Positions 56,663 through 64,000 of a stretch of 64,000 nucleotides of DNA are shown here, piece by piece. Within the stretch, counting starts at the first letter, position 1, and each line of letters begins with the position of its first letter. A model generated the notes under the pieces. It was not told the DNA's origin, did not search any database, and saw only the letters and a program-made list of their open reading frames with translations. A program made the translations under genes and the position numbers. The stretch comes from Ruegeria sp. A3M17 (GTDB taxonomy: Bacteria; Pseudomonadota; Alphaproteobacteria; Rhodobacterales; Rhodobacteraceae), in contig NZ_QOCF01000003.1 of NCBI RefSeq assembly GCF_003318255.1, positions 23,729-87,728 of the forward strand. Reading direction: 5' to 3'.

Positions 56663-56695
56663 GCGAGGGGCTGGCCCCTCGCTTCCCTACTTCTC
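56663..56695 (+). terminator. Terminator after waaA
   Basis: GCGAGGGG and CCCCTCGC form a perfect eight-pair stem with loop CTGG (56663-56682), followed by TTCCCTACTTCTC. It lies 46 bases after the waaA stop and just before the converging amidohydrolase gene. Confidence 0.55.
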
Positions 56696-56697
56696 AA

Positions 56698-57861
56698 TCA
56701 GGCCGCAGGCATCCGTTGTTCCACGATCCCGGCCCACCAGCTGCATCCAGCCGGAATAGCTTCGTCGTTAAAATTATATTCAGGATGATGCACAGCCGCC
56801 GTGTCGCCATTGCCCACCAGGATGTATGCCCCGGGCCGTTCTTCCAGCATATAGGCAAAATCCTCACCACCCATGATCAGAGGCGCTTCGTCACAGTTTC
56901 CAGACACCGAGCGCGCAACATCCGCGGCGAAATCGGTCTGCTCGTCGCTGTTTACCATCACCGGATAACCCCGGTAGTAGGTCACATCGGCCTGCCCACC
57001 AAAGGTGGTGGCGATACCTGCGCAGATTTCCTGAACGCGCTTTTCAGCCAAGTCTCGCATTTCCTTGCTCATCGTGCGTACGGTCCCTTTGATCTTCACC
57101 GATTGCGGGATCACATTGAACGCGTTTGACGACGTCTCAAACGACGTGACCGAGACCACAAGGCGGTCAATCGGGTCAGCATTGCGCGATGCAATGGTTT
57201 GCAGCGCCAATACGGCCTGAGCAGCCATTACGGTAGTGTCGACTGTTTCCTGTGGCTTGGCGGCGTGCCCGCCCTTGCCTTCAAAGGTGATATCGAACTG
57301 ATCCGTTGCTGCGAAAAAAGCACCGGGTCGAATGGCGAAGCTGCCAACGGGGCGGCCAGGCCAGTTATGCATGCCATAGACCTCTTGAATGCCCCAGCGG
57401 TCCATCATGCCGTCTTCGCACATCTCGCGCCCGCCGCCGCCGCCTTCTTCGGCTGGCTGGAAGATCACGACCACGGTGCCATCAAAATTACGCGTCTCGG
57501 ACAGGTATTTCGCGGCCCCCAACAGCATGGCCGTATGCCCGTCATGCCCACAGGCATGCATCGCGCCGTCGGTTTTTGAGGCATAGTCCAGCCCGGTCGC
57601 CTCGTGGATCGGCAGCGCATCCATATCCGCCCGCAGCCCGATCACCTTGCCGCTTGTGTCCGTCTTGCCCTTGATCACTCCTACAACGCCGGTGCGGCCG
57701 ATGCCCGATACCACTTCATCACAGCCAAAGTCCCGCAACCTGTCGGCGACCAAAGCACTGGTGCGGTGGGTTTCGAACAGGATTTCCGGGTTTTCATGAA
57801 TATCGCGTCGCCACTCGGTGATTTCACCCTGCAACTCGGCGAACCGGTTTTTGATCGGCAT
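56698..57861 (-). CDS. M20 family amidohydrolase (hippurate hydrolase / N-acyl amino acid deacylase type)
   Basis: The 387-residue metallopeptidase-like enzyme has the dimetal motifs ACGHDGHTAMLLGAAKYL (about 101-118), FQPAEEGGGGGREM (about 135-148), MHNWPGRPVGSFAIRPG and the C-terminal GGEDFAYMLEERPGAYILVG. These fit the HipO/IAA-amino acid hydrolase group that cleaves N-acylated amino acids in the cytoplasm. It ends next to the waaA terminator and begins 60 bases after the MFS gene, possibly in one transcript. Confidence 0.88.
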   Translation of the reverse strand: MPIKNRFAELQGEITEWRRDIHENPEILFETHRTSALVADRLRDFGCDEVVSGIGRTGVVGVIKGKTDTSGKVIGLRADMDALPIHEATGLDYASKTDGAMHACGHDGHTAMLLGAAKYLSETRNFDGTVVVIFQPAEEGGGGGREMCEDGMMDRWGIQEVYGMHNWPGRPVGSFAIRPGAFFAATDQFDITFEGKGGHAAKPQETVDTTVMAAQAVLALQTIASRNADPIDRLVVSVTSFETSSNAFNVIPQSVKIKGTVRTMSKEMRDLAEKRVQEICAGIATTFGGQADVTYYRGYPVMVNSDEQTDFAADVARSVSGNCDEAPLIMGGEDFAYMLEERPGAYILVGNGDTAAVHHPEYNFNDEAIPAGCSWWAGIVEQRMPAA

Positions 57862-57920
57862 GTTGGTCTCCTAACTGTTGGTTTTCCGGCCTGCTGCTCC
57901 GCTATGATCCTGCCATGACT

Positions 57921-59063
57921 TCAATCTGTTTCGGCAGGTCGCAACGAACCCGCCAACAGGACAATGAATACGGCCAGCGGCAACAGCGCCGTGAATGCTA
58001 TGCGCAATGTAAGCATCTCTGCGAGAAACCCAATAAGCGGCGGACCAATCAATAAGCCTCCGTATCCCAGCGTGGCAACGCTGGCGATCGCCTGCCCCGG
58101 TGGCACATTGGGATCACTTGCCGCCCGGCTGAACGCCAACGGCATGATCACCGCGTATCCGACCCCCATCATCGCAAAACCTGCCAATGCCAGCCCAGCC
58201 TCGGCAGCGGACACAACACAGAAAACACCCAAAGCGGCGCAAGCCCCGCCAAACCGCGCTGTCGCCACCGGCCCAAAGCGCGCAATGACAAACCCGCCTG
58301 CCAAGCGGAAAGCAACCATGGCCACGGAGAATACCGCATAGCCCAATGCCGCAATGCTTTCGGCGGCGTCGGTCACGTCCCGTAGGAAAATCGCACTCCA
58401 ATCCGCCACTGCACCTTCCCCCAAAGCTCCGCACAGAGCGGTGAAGCCCACAAGGATCAATGCGCCTGAAGGTAATGCAAAAACCCTGCCTCCGGACACG
58501 GCCGCGCGGCGCGATGTCCAGCGCACCCATGACAATGCCAATGCCAACCCAACGACGATCCCGCCCGCCAGCAAAAAATGTTGGATCACTGTCAGCCCCA
58601 CTTGCACCGCTGCAAATCCGCTGAGGGCGCCCAACCCAGCCCCAAGGCTCCACATCGCGTGGAAGGATGACATCACGGGTTTCTTGTACGCATGCTCAAC
58701 CTCAGCCGCCCAGGCGTTCATCGCCACATCCATCGAGCCGTGGAACGCCCCGAATACAAACAAAAAAGCGGCAAGCGACCAAAAGCTACCCGCGAGGGCC
58801 AGAAGGATCAAAGAAACTGTATAGAGAACGGCAATGTACCGCGTCAGAACCACCGCGCCGAACCTGTCGGTCAACCGGCCCGTGATCGGAAATGAACACA
58901 CCGCGCCAGCCGCCATGAACAACAGGCCATATCCCAGTGTCTCATGCGTCAGGTCCAGTTTGTCCCGGACCGCTGGAATGCGCGATGCCCAGATGCCGAA
59001 CAATGCGCCATTCAATATGAACATGGCGGCCACGGCCCGCCACGCCGACACGATTCCAATCAC
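57921..59063 (-). CDS. MFS transporter, YbjJ-like
   Basis: The 380-residue protein has twelve hydrophobic segments and the opening FILNGALFGIWASRIPAVRD of the YbjJ-type MFS group, with GRLTDRFGAVVLTR as the MFS loop motif. The substrate is unknown. The start is taken as a GTG at 59063, which has GAGGA seven bases upstream; a GTG at 59051 and an ATG at 59024 are alternatives, and the frame extends to 59186 into the upstream gene. Two palindromes lie just upstream. Confidence 0.8.
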   Translation of the reverse strand: MIGIVSAWRAVAAMFILNGALFGIWASRIPAVRDKLDLTHETLGYGLLFMAAGAVCSFPITGRLTDRFGAVVLTRYIAVLYTVSLILLALAGSFWSLAAFLFVFGAFHGSMDVAMNAWAAEVEHAYKKPVMSSFHAMWSLGAGLGALSGFAAVQVGLTVIQHFLLAGGIVVGLALALSWVRWTSRRAAVSGGRVFALPSGALILVGFTALCGALGEGAVADWSAIFLRDVTDAAESIAALGYAVFSVAMVAFRLAGGFVIARFGPVATARFGGACAALGVFCVVSAAEAGLALAGFAMMGVGYAVIMPLAFSRAASDPNVPPGQAIASVATLGYGGLLIGPPLIGFLAEMLTLRIAFTALLPLAVFIVLLAGSLRPAETD

Positions 59064-59086
59064 AGAGAATTCCTCGACCCAAGTGT

Positions 59087-59107
59087 CAAACGCGTTTGTT
59101 GTACAAC
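59087..59107. promoter_or_regulatory. Paired palindromes before the MFS gene
   Basis: CAAACGCGTTTG (59087-59098) and GTTGTACAAC (59098-59107) share one base. The first has the central CG and A/T arms of LacI/GalR-family operators. They lie 24-44 bases before the GTG of the MFS transporter gene, in a 70-base intergenic region. A regulator is not encoded nearby. Confidence 0.4.
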
Positions 59108-59133
59108 TCGCAGGTCCAAAGGCAAATACGGAT

Positions 59134-60411
59134 CTACTCCAACCGCTTTCGAATCCTGCGGACGGCAAACCATACCGCCAAGACAACCGGAATCGTCACC
59201 GCTGCGCTTAACATCCCTTTTCTGATCCCGGTATCCGTCAGGGGGTAGAGCAGATAGCTGACCAGCGATACGGCGTAATAGCTGATCGCGACCACGGAAA
59301 GCCCCTCGACCGTGTGCTGCAGACGCAGTGCCAGATCCGCGCGGCGATCCATGCTTTCCAACAGGGCCTGGTTCTGTGCGCTTCGCTCAACATCTACGCG
59401 GGTTCGCAGCAATTCCCCTGCACGGATGGCCCGATCTGACAGGGCTTGCAGGCGACGTTCCGTGGATTTCACCGTTCGGATCGCCGGGTCGTATCGGCGC
59501 ATCATAAAGTCCGCAAAGTTCTGACCGCCCTCAAAACGCTCTTCGCGCAAAACTTCGATCCGCTGATTTACGATGGCCTCATAGGCACCGGTGGCTCCGA
59601 ACCGGAACGAACACTGCGCCGCCAAAGTTTCCAGTTCAATCGAGGTCGACAGCAAGTCCTGTAGCAACTCGTCGGGCTGGGCAGAATTGTCGGTCATCTG
59701 CCCCATCAGGCGCGTCAGCTTTTCATCCAGCTTTCCGATGCGAGGCATCAGCTGTTTGACACGGGCAAAACCCAGCATGGACATTGCCTTGTAGGTCTCG
59801 ATCTCACACAAACGCTGGACGATCCGTCCCGTCCTGCGCCGACCGGTGCCATTCGCGACAAACAGCGCAAACCGCATGTGCCCTGCCGGATCGATACGAA
59901 AATCACTTGCACAAACAGCTGCATCATCCAGCACCCGAGCAACAGCCAGGCTTTCTGGTTCGAACCAATCCAGCAGCTTGGATTTGATGACCTCGTCGCC
60001 TTCACGTTCGACAACACGCACCATGGCCGACGTGACCCTCTGACCGGGGCTGGCCATCAACCAGTCGGGGGGAAAAACTTCAAAATCAGCCGGGTTGAAC
60101 GCACGCTCGCTGACGTTCTGGGCGATGGCCGTATAGGTCACGAACTCGGTGTGTTGTTCCCACTTCAACCAATGGCGACCGATTTGCCCGGCATAGTGCG
60201 TGGCGTCCGGCTGCGGATGCTGTGCCCCGTGGCGGTCGAGAAGATCGATCAAGTGATCCAGATCTTCGCGGCGATCCCGTGCGACGGCGGCAACAGATTT
60301 CTTGATCGCCAGAAAGACCACTGTACAGGGCATTGCCGCCACCGGAAACGGACGGGCGTGCAATTCATTAGCCAGCGCATAGCGCAGCGGATGGTCGTCT
60401 ATCGGCGTCAT
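59134..60411 (-). CDS. DUF3422 family membrane protein
   Basis: The 425-residue protein starts HPLRYALANELHARPFPVAA, typical of DUF3422. It is largely helical, with charged coiled-coil-like segments in the second half and two membrane helices near the C-terminus (VVAISYYAVSLVSYLLYPL and LSAAVTIPVVLAVWFAV), followed by a basic end (RRIRKRLE). Function unknown. The ATG at 60411 has GGAG seven bases upstream; a GTG at 60447 is the alternative. Confidence 0.82.
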   Translation of the reverse strand: MTPIDDHPLRYALANELHARPFPVAAMPCTVVFLAIKKSVAAVARDRREDLDHLIDLLDRHGAQHPQPDATHYAGQIGRHWLKWEQHTEFVTYTAIAQNVSERAFNPADFEVFPPDWLMASPGQRVTSAMVRVVEREGDEVIKSKLLDWFEPESLAVARVLDDAAVCASDFRIDPAGHMRFALFVANGTGRRRTGRIVQRLCEIETYKAMSMLGFARVKQLMPRIGKLDEKLTRLMGQMTDNSAQPDELLQDLLSTSIELETLAAQCSFRFGATGAYEAIVNQRIEVLREERFEGGQNFADFMMRRYDPAIRTVKSTERRLQALSDRAIRAGELLRTRVDVERSAQNQALLESMDRRADLALRLQHTVEGLSVVAISYYAVSLVSYLLYPLTDTGIRKGMLSAAVTIPVVLAVWFAVRRIRKRLE

Positions 60412-60518
60412 TTCGGGCTCCGTTTCGTCCGAGGCACTATACGACACCTTAAAATTTCATCAATTCTCTTTTTATTTCATATACTTACGTGGATACAACG
60501 GTATACAATCCCGCTATC

Positions 60519-60875
60519 TCATTGATTTGGCTGCCACAGCTCGATCGGGTTGCCCTCTGGGTCATGGATGCGCGCGAACTTGCCAACCTCACTGTCCCAC
60601 TCTGCGTTGGTTTCAACCTTGATCCCTGCGGCTTCAAGCTGCGCAATTATGGTGGCCAAATTATCGACACGGAAATTGATCATCCACTGCTGCTCAGACC
60701 TTCCGAAATACTCGGTGTCCTGCGCAAAGGGCGCGAACACTGTGTACCCTTCGCGCTGTTTCCATGGCTCTGGGACATAGTGATTTACGCCCAGATGCTT
60801 TTCATACCACGCGCTCAACGCTTCAGGGTCACGAGCGCGAAAGAACACGCCACCTATGCCGTTCACTTTTTCCAT
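60519..60875 (-). CDS. VOC (glyoxalase/dioxygenase) superfamily protein
   Basis: The 118-residue protein has one VOC module: GIGGVFFRARDPEALSAWYE (about 6-25), MINFRVDNLATIIAQLEAAG and the C-terminal ARIHDPEGNPIELWQP with a metal-ligand type Glu. Single-module members are dimeric and bind a divalent metal; the substrate cannot be predicted. The ATG at 60875 has a near-perfect AAAGGAGGTG upstream. It follows the pntAB terminator. Confidence 0.85.
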   Translation of the reverse strand: MEKVNGIGGVFFRARDPEALSAWYEKHLGVNHYVPEPWKQREGYTVFAPFAQDTEYFGRSEQQWMINFRVDNLATIIAQLEAAGIKVETNAEWDSEVGKFARIHDPEGNPIELWQPNQ

Positions 60876-60915
60876 CGGGCACCTCCTTTTCAATTTAGAG
60901 TACACCAAAAACAGA

Positions 60916-60939
60916 AAAGGCGCCCGCTGGGGCGCCTTT
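60916..60939 (-). terminator. Rho-independent terminator of pntAB
   Basis: On the minus strand AAAGGCGCCC, loop CAGC, GGGCGCCTTT form a perfect ten-pair stem, followed by TCTGTTTTT. It lies 22 bases after the pntB stop. The hairpin is about 40 bases before the VOC gene start. Confidence 0.8.
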
Positions 60940-60961
60940 CCGAAAGTTATCCTGACCCGGT

Positions 60962-62416
60962 TTATTCGATCATAGGCAGGAGTTTATCGAGGCTTGCTTT
61001 TGCGTCGCCATAGAACATGCGTGTGTTTTCCTTGAAGAACAGCGGGTTTTCGATACCCGAGTACCCGGTGCCCTGGCCGCGTTTGGACACGAAGACCTGC
61101 TTGGCCTTCCAGCATTCCAGAACTGGCATGCCGGCGATGGGGCTGTTGGGGTCTTCCTGCGCAGCAGGGTTCACGATGTCGTTCGAGCCGATGACGATGG
61201 CCACATCCGTTTCGGGGAAGTCGTCGTTGATCTCGTCCATCTCAAGCACGATGTCGTATGGCACCTTCGCCTCGGCCAGCAGCACGTTCATGTGGCCCGG
61301 CAAACGGCCCGCAACCGGGTGGATCGCAAAGCGCACATTCTTGCCCTGCGCCCGCAGCTTGCGGACCAGTTCGCTGACCGATTGCTGTGCCTGCGCCACC
61401 GCCATGCCGTAGCCGGGGATGATGACAACGCTGTCAGCGTCGTTCAGGGCCGCAGCCACACCGTCGGCTTCGATGGCGATCTGCTCGCCCTCAACGGCCA
61501 TCTGCTCCCCCTGCGGGCCACCAAAGCCGCCGAGGATCACGCTGACAAAGTGACGGTTCATCGCCTTACACATGATGTAGGACAGGATCGCACCGGACGA
61601 GCCCACCAGCGCACCAACCACGATCAGCAGGTCGTTGCCGAGGCTGAAGCCGATCGCCGCAGCCGCCCAGCCCGAGTAGCTGTTCAGCATCGACACAACC
61701 ACCGGCATGTCGGCACCGCCGATGCCCATGATCAGGTGATAGCCGATGAACAGCGCCGCCAGCGTCATCAGGAACAGCGGGAAGAAACCACCGGTCGAGG
61801 TGTACCAGATAAGACAGATCAACGAGAGACCCGCCGCTGCCGCGTTCAACGCATGACCGCCTGGCAGCTTGGTTGCAACCGAGGTCACCTTGCCCGCCAG
61901 CTTGCCATAGGCCACGACCGACCCGGTAAAGGTGATCGCACCGATGAAGACGCCCAGGAACAGCTCGACATGCAGGATCGACAATTCCGCTGGGGTTTTC
62001 TTGGCGATCAGTTTGGCAAACCCTCCGAGACCCGTGTACAGAACTTCTTTCGATGCATCCGAGACCGCCATCACCTCGGCGACGTTCAGAACTTCAAAAT
62101 GTGCGTTGTATCCGACGAACACAGCCGCCAGACCGACCAGCGAGTGCATCGCGGCCACCAGCTGCGGCATCTCGGTCATCTGCACGCGCTGAGCAACGTA
62201 TTGACCGATCAGACCACCGCCCGCGATCAGCAGCAGCGACAGCAGCCACAGACCCGAACCGGGACCAACCAGCGTGGCAAAGACCGCCAGCGCCATACCG
62301 ACGATGCCGTACCAGACCGCGCGCTTGGCGCTTTCCTGGTTCGACAGGCCGCCGAGCGAAAGGATGAACAGAACAGCCGCAACAACGTAGGCGGCAGTAG
62401 TGAAGCCAAATTCCAT
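60962..62416 (-). CDS. pntB: NAD(P) transhydrogenase subunit beta
   Basis: The 484-residue subunit has about nine membrane helices and a C-terminal NADP-binding domain with [20 protein letters not shown] (about 323-342), the Rossmann-like fingerprint, and [37 protein letters not shown]. With PntA it uses the proton gradient to reduce NADP with NADH in the inner membrane. It starts 13 bases after pntA. Confidence 0.96.
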   Translation of the reverse strand: MEFGFTTAAYVVAAVLFILSLGGLSNQESAKRAVWYGIVGMALAVFATLVGPGSGLWLLSLLLIAGGGLIGQYVAQRVQMTEMPQLVAAMHSLVGLAAVFVGYNAHFEVLNVAEVMAVSDASKEVLYTGLGGFAKLIAKKTPAELSILHVELFLGVFIGAITFTGSVVAYGKLAGKVTSVATKLPGGHALNAAAAGLSLICLIWYTSTGGFFPLFLMTLAALFIGYHLIMGIGGADMPVVVSMLNSYSGWAAAAIGFSLGNDLLIVVGALVGSSGAILSYIMCKAMNRHFVSVILGGFGGPQGEQMAVEGEQIAIEADGVAAALNDADSVVIIPGYGMAVAQAQQSVSELVRKLRAQGKNVRFAIHPVAGRLPGHMNVLLAEAKVPYDIVLEMDEINDDFPETDVAIVIGSNDIVNPAAQEDPNSPIAGMPVLECWKAKQVFVSKRGQGTGYSGIENPLFFKENTRMFYGDAKASLDKLLPMIE

Positions 62417-62429
62417 GTGCCCGGCCTCC

Positions 62430-64000
62430 TTAAGATTTCTGGAACATGGCGAGCATGCGCCGGGTTACGAGGAAGCCGCCGAAGATGTTGATCCCGGCCA
62501 TGAAGATGGACAGCGCCGCCAGCAGAATGACCAGGATCGACCCCGATCCAATCTGCATCACAGCCCCAACGATAATGATCGACGAGATCGCGTTGGTGAT
62601 CGCCATCAGCGGTGTGTGCAGGCTGTGCGCGACGCCCCAGATCACCTGGAAGCCCACAAAAATGGCCAGCACAAAGACGATGAAGTGCTGCATGAAGCTG
62701 GCCGGAGCGATCAGCCCCACCAACAGCATCAGCGCGCCACCAACCCCCAGCAGAGTGAACTGCTGTTTGGTCTGCGCCTTGAAGGCCGCGATCTCCTGCG
62801 CCTTTTTCTCTTCCGGGGTCAGTTCCTTGACTTCCGGTTTCTTCTGCGCCGCGATCGCCTGCACCTTGGGTGGCGGCGGCGGGAAGGTGATGTCGCCTTC
62901 AAATGTCACAGTCGCACCGCGGATCACGTCATCTTCCATGTCGTGATTGATCTGACCGTCCTTTTCAGGCGTCAGGTCGGTCATCATGTGACGGATGTTG
63001 GTCGCGTACAAAGACGAGGACTGCGCCGCCATCCGGCTGGGGAAGTCGGTATAGCCGATGATGGTCACGCCATTGTCGGTCACGATCTTCTCATCCGCCA
63101 CGGTCAGCTTGCAGTTGCCGCCCTTTTCCGCCGCAAGGTCAACAATGACCGAGCCCGGCTTCATCGCCTCGACCATATCCTTGGTCCAAAGCTCCGGCGC
63201 TTCGCGGTTCGGGATCAGCGCGGTGGTGATCACGATGTCTATCTCGGGTGCCAGTTCACGGAACTTGGCCAGCTGCGCCTCGCGGAATTCCTCAGATTGA
63301 ACACTGGCATAACCGCCGGTGGCGGCACCGTCCTGCTGATCCTCACTGAAATCCAGATAGACGAACTCGGCCCCCATCGATTCGACCTGTTCGGCCACTT
63401 CGGGGCGCACGTCGAACGCGTAGGTGATTGCGCCCAGCGAGGTCGAGGTGCCGATGGCCGCCAGACCAGCCACGCCGGCCCCGACGATCAGAACCTTGGC
63501 AGGCGGCACCTTACCGGCCGCTGTCACCTGACCGGTGAAGAACCGGCCAAAGTTGTTGCCCGCCTCGATCACCGCGCGGTAGCCGGCGATATTGGCCATC
63601 GACGACAGCGCGTCCATCTTCTGCGCGCGCGAAATCCGCGGCACCATTTCCATGGCGATGACATTGGCACCCTTGGCCTTGGCCGCTTCCATTCCTTCTT
63701 CGTTCCCCGCAGGGTTGAAGAAGGAAATCAACGTCTTACCCTTGGTCAGACGCTTCAGCTCAGCCTCGTTCGGTTGACGCACCTTGGCAACAATGTCGGC
63801 CTGCTTCCACAGCGACGCAGCCGTCTTGACGACCTCAACCCCTGCAGCCTCATACGACGCATCCGAAAATCCAGCCGCAGCACCAGCCCCCTTCTCAATC
63901 AGACACTCATAGCCCAACTTCTGAAGCTGCAACGCCGACTCCGGCGTCATCCCAACACGGTTCTCACCGTCATAACTCTCTCTCGGTGTGCCTATCTTCA
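62430..64000 (-). CDS. pntA: NAD(P) transhydrogenase subunit alpha (start codon cut by window end)
   Basis: The frame reads to the last bases of the window: residues after a start Met would be [20 protein letters not shown], and only TG of the likely ATG is present, so one base is missing. The subunit has the NAD-binding domain ([40 protein letters not shown]) and a C-terminal membrane part with four helices after a Pro-rich linker ([11 protein letters not shown]). About 523 residues, a single fused alpha chain as in E. coli rather than the split form of some alphaproteobacteria. Confidence 0.95.
   Translation of the reverse strand, partial: KIGTPRESYDGENRVGMTPESALQLQKLGYECLIEKGAGAAAGFSDASYEAAGVEVVKTAASLWKQADIVAKVRQPNEAELKRLTKGKTLISFFNPAGNEEGMEAAKAKGANVIAMEMVPRISRAQKMDALSSMANIAGYRAVIEAGNNFGRFFTGQVTAAGKVPPAKVLIVGAGVAGLAAIGTSTSLGAITYAFDVRPEVAEQVESMGAEFVYLDFSEDQQDGAATGGYASVQSEEFREAQLAKFRELAPEIDIVITTALIPNREAPELWTKDMVEAMKPGSVIVDLAAEKGGNCKLTVADEKIVTDNGVTIIGYTDFPSRMAAQSSSLYATNIRHMMTDLTPEKDGQINHDMEDDVIRGATVTFEGDITFPPPPPKVQAIAAQKKPEVKELTPEEKKAQEIAAFKAQTKQQFTLLGVGGALMLLVGLIAPASFMQHFIVFVLAIFVGFQVIWGVAHSLHTPLMAITNAISSIIIVGAVMQIGSGSILVILLAALSIFMAGINIFGGFLVTRRMLAMFQKS

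Noticed and set aside
1..64000. CRISPR arrays, insertion sequences, tRNA or rRNA genes, prophage or attachment sites
   Set aside because: Reading both strands I found no direct repeat arrays, transposase or integrase frames, or RNA gene-like intervals; gene spacing leaves no room for them.

Overview
The window reads as a stretch of chromosome from an alphaproteobacterium of the Rhodobacterales, most likely the marine Roseobacter group. Support comes from high GC, a 14-subunit nuo operon interrupted by small genes of Rhodobacterales-restricted type (DUF5333-, DUF5337-like), a complete leucine/isovalerate degradation cluster, an H-NOX/diguanylate cyclase pair, an MttB-superfamily protein and a PntAB transhydrogenase. 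I see no rRNA, tRNA, CRISPR array, insertion sequence, phage gene or origin, and no gene-free stretch longer than about 200 bases.

Layout. 1-4651 (+): end of a D-Ala-D-Ala carboxypeptidase gene, then tmk-holB-tatD-MBL hydrolase with overlapping ends, then an AEC-type exporter. 4722-13232: a CbiX-like chelatase, a two-gene H-NOX/GGDEF module (minus), an MttB-family methyltransferase, a HAD phosphatase, DUF3572, a PleD-like diguanylate cyclase, and a four-gene envelope-stress type operon (EF-hand protein, ECF sigma factor, membrane anti-sigma candidate, Spy/CnrX-like periplasmic protein). 13423-17775: DUF983 and NUDIX genes face an rnj-coaX-birA block.

17830-37031 (minus) is the nuo operon, nuoA to nuoN, the core of respiratory complex I. 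Besides the 14 subunits it holds twelve extra genes at the junctions, two of them very short membrane proteins (57 and 43 aa). Most junctions overlap (ATGA or TGATG types). A strong hairpin terminator lies after nuoN, directly against the birA start.

37220-47200 is the leucine catabolic region: ivd, then (after ompW on the opposite strand) acyl-CoA synthetase, a TPR-like membrane protein, mccB, an orphan gene, mccA, HMG-CoA lyase and methylglutaconyl-CoA hydratase. Together these turn isovaleryl-CoA into acetyl-CoA and acetoacetate. An FNR-like box sits between ompW and the synthetase gene, and a 22-base palindrome sits at the ivd promoter.

47357-60875: a DegT/DnrJ-type aminotransferase and Gph-like phosphatase; glmU-glmS (UDP-GlcNAc supply) followed by a PPOX-fold protein and an AlkD-like protein; a lipoprotein; moaA and waaA; an M20 amidohydrolase, an MFS transporter, DUF3422 and a VOC protein. 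60962-64000 is pntAB, with the pntA start codon cut by the window edge.

Most worth a second look: the H-NOX-like protein that lacks the haem-ligand histidine and the YxSxR motif yet is coupled to an apparently active diguanylate cyclase; AT-richer orphan genes slotted seamlessly into housekeeping operons; the EF-hand/ECF sigma operon; and the shared ompW/liu regulatory region.
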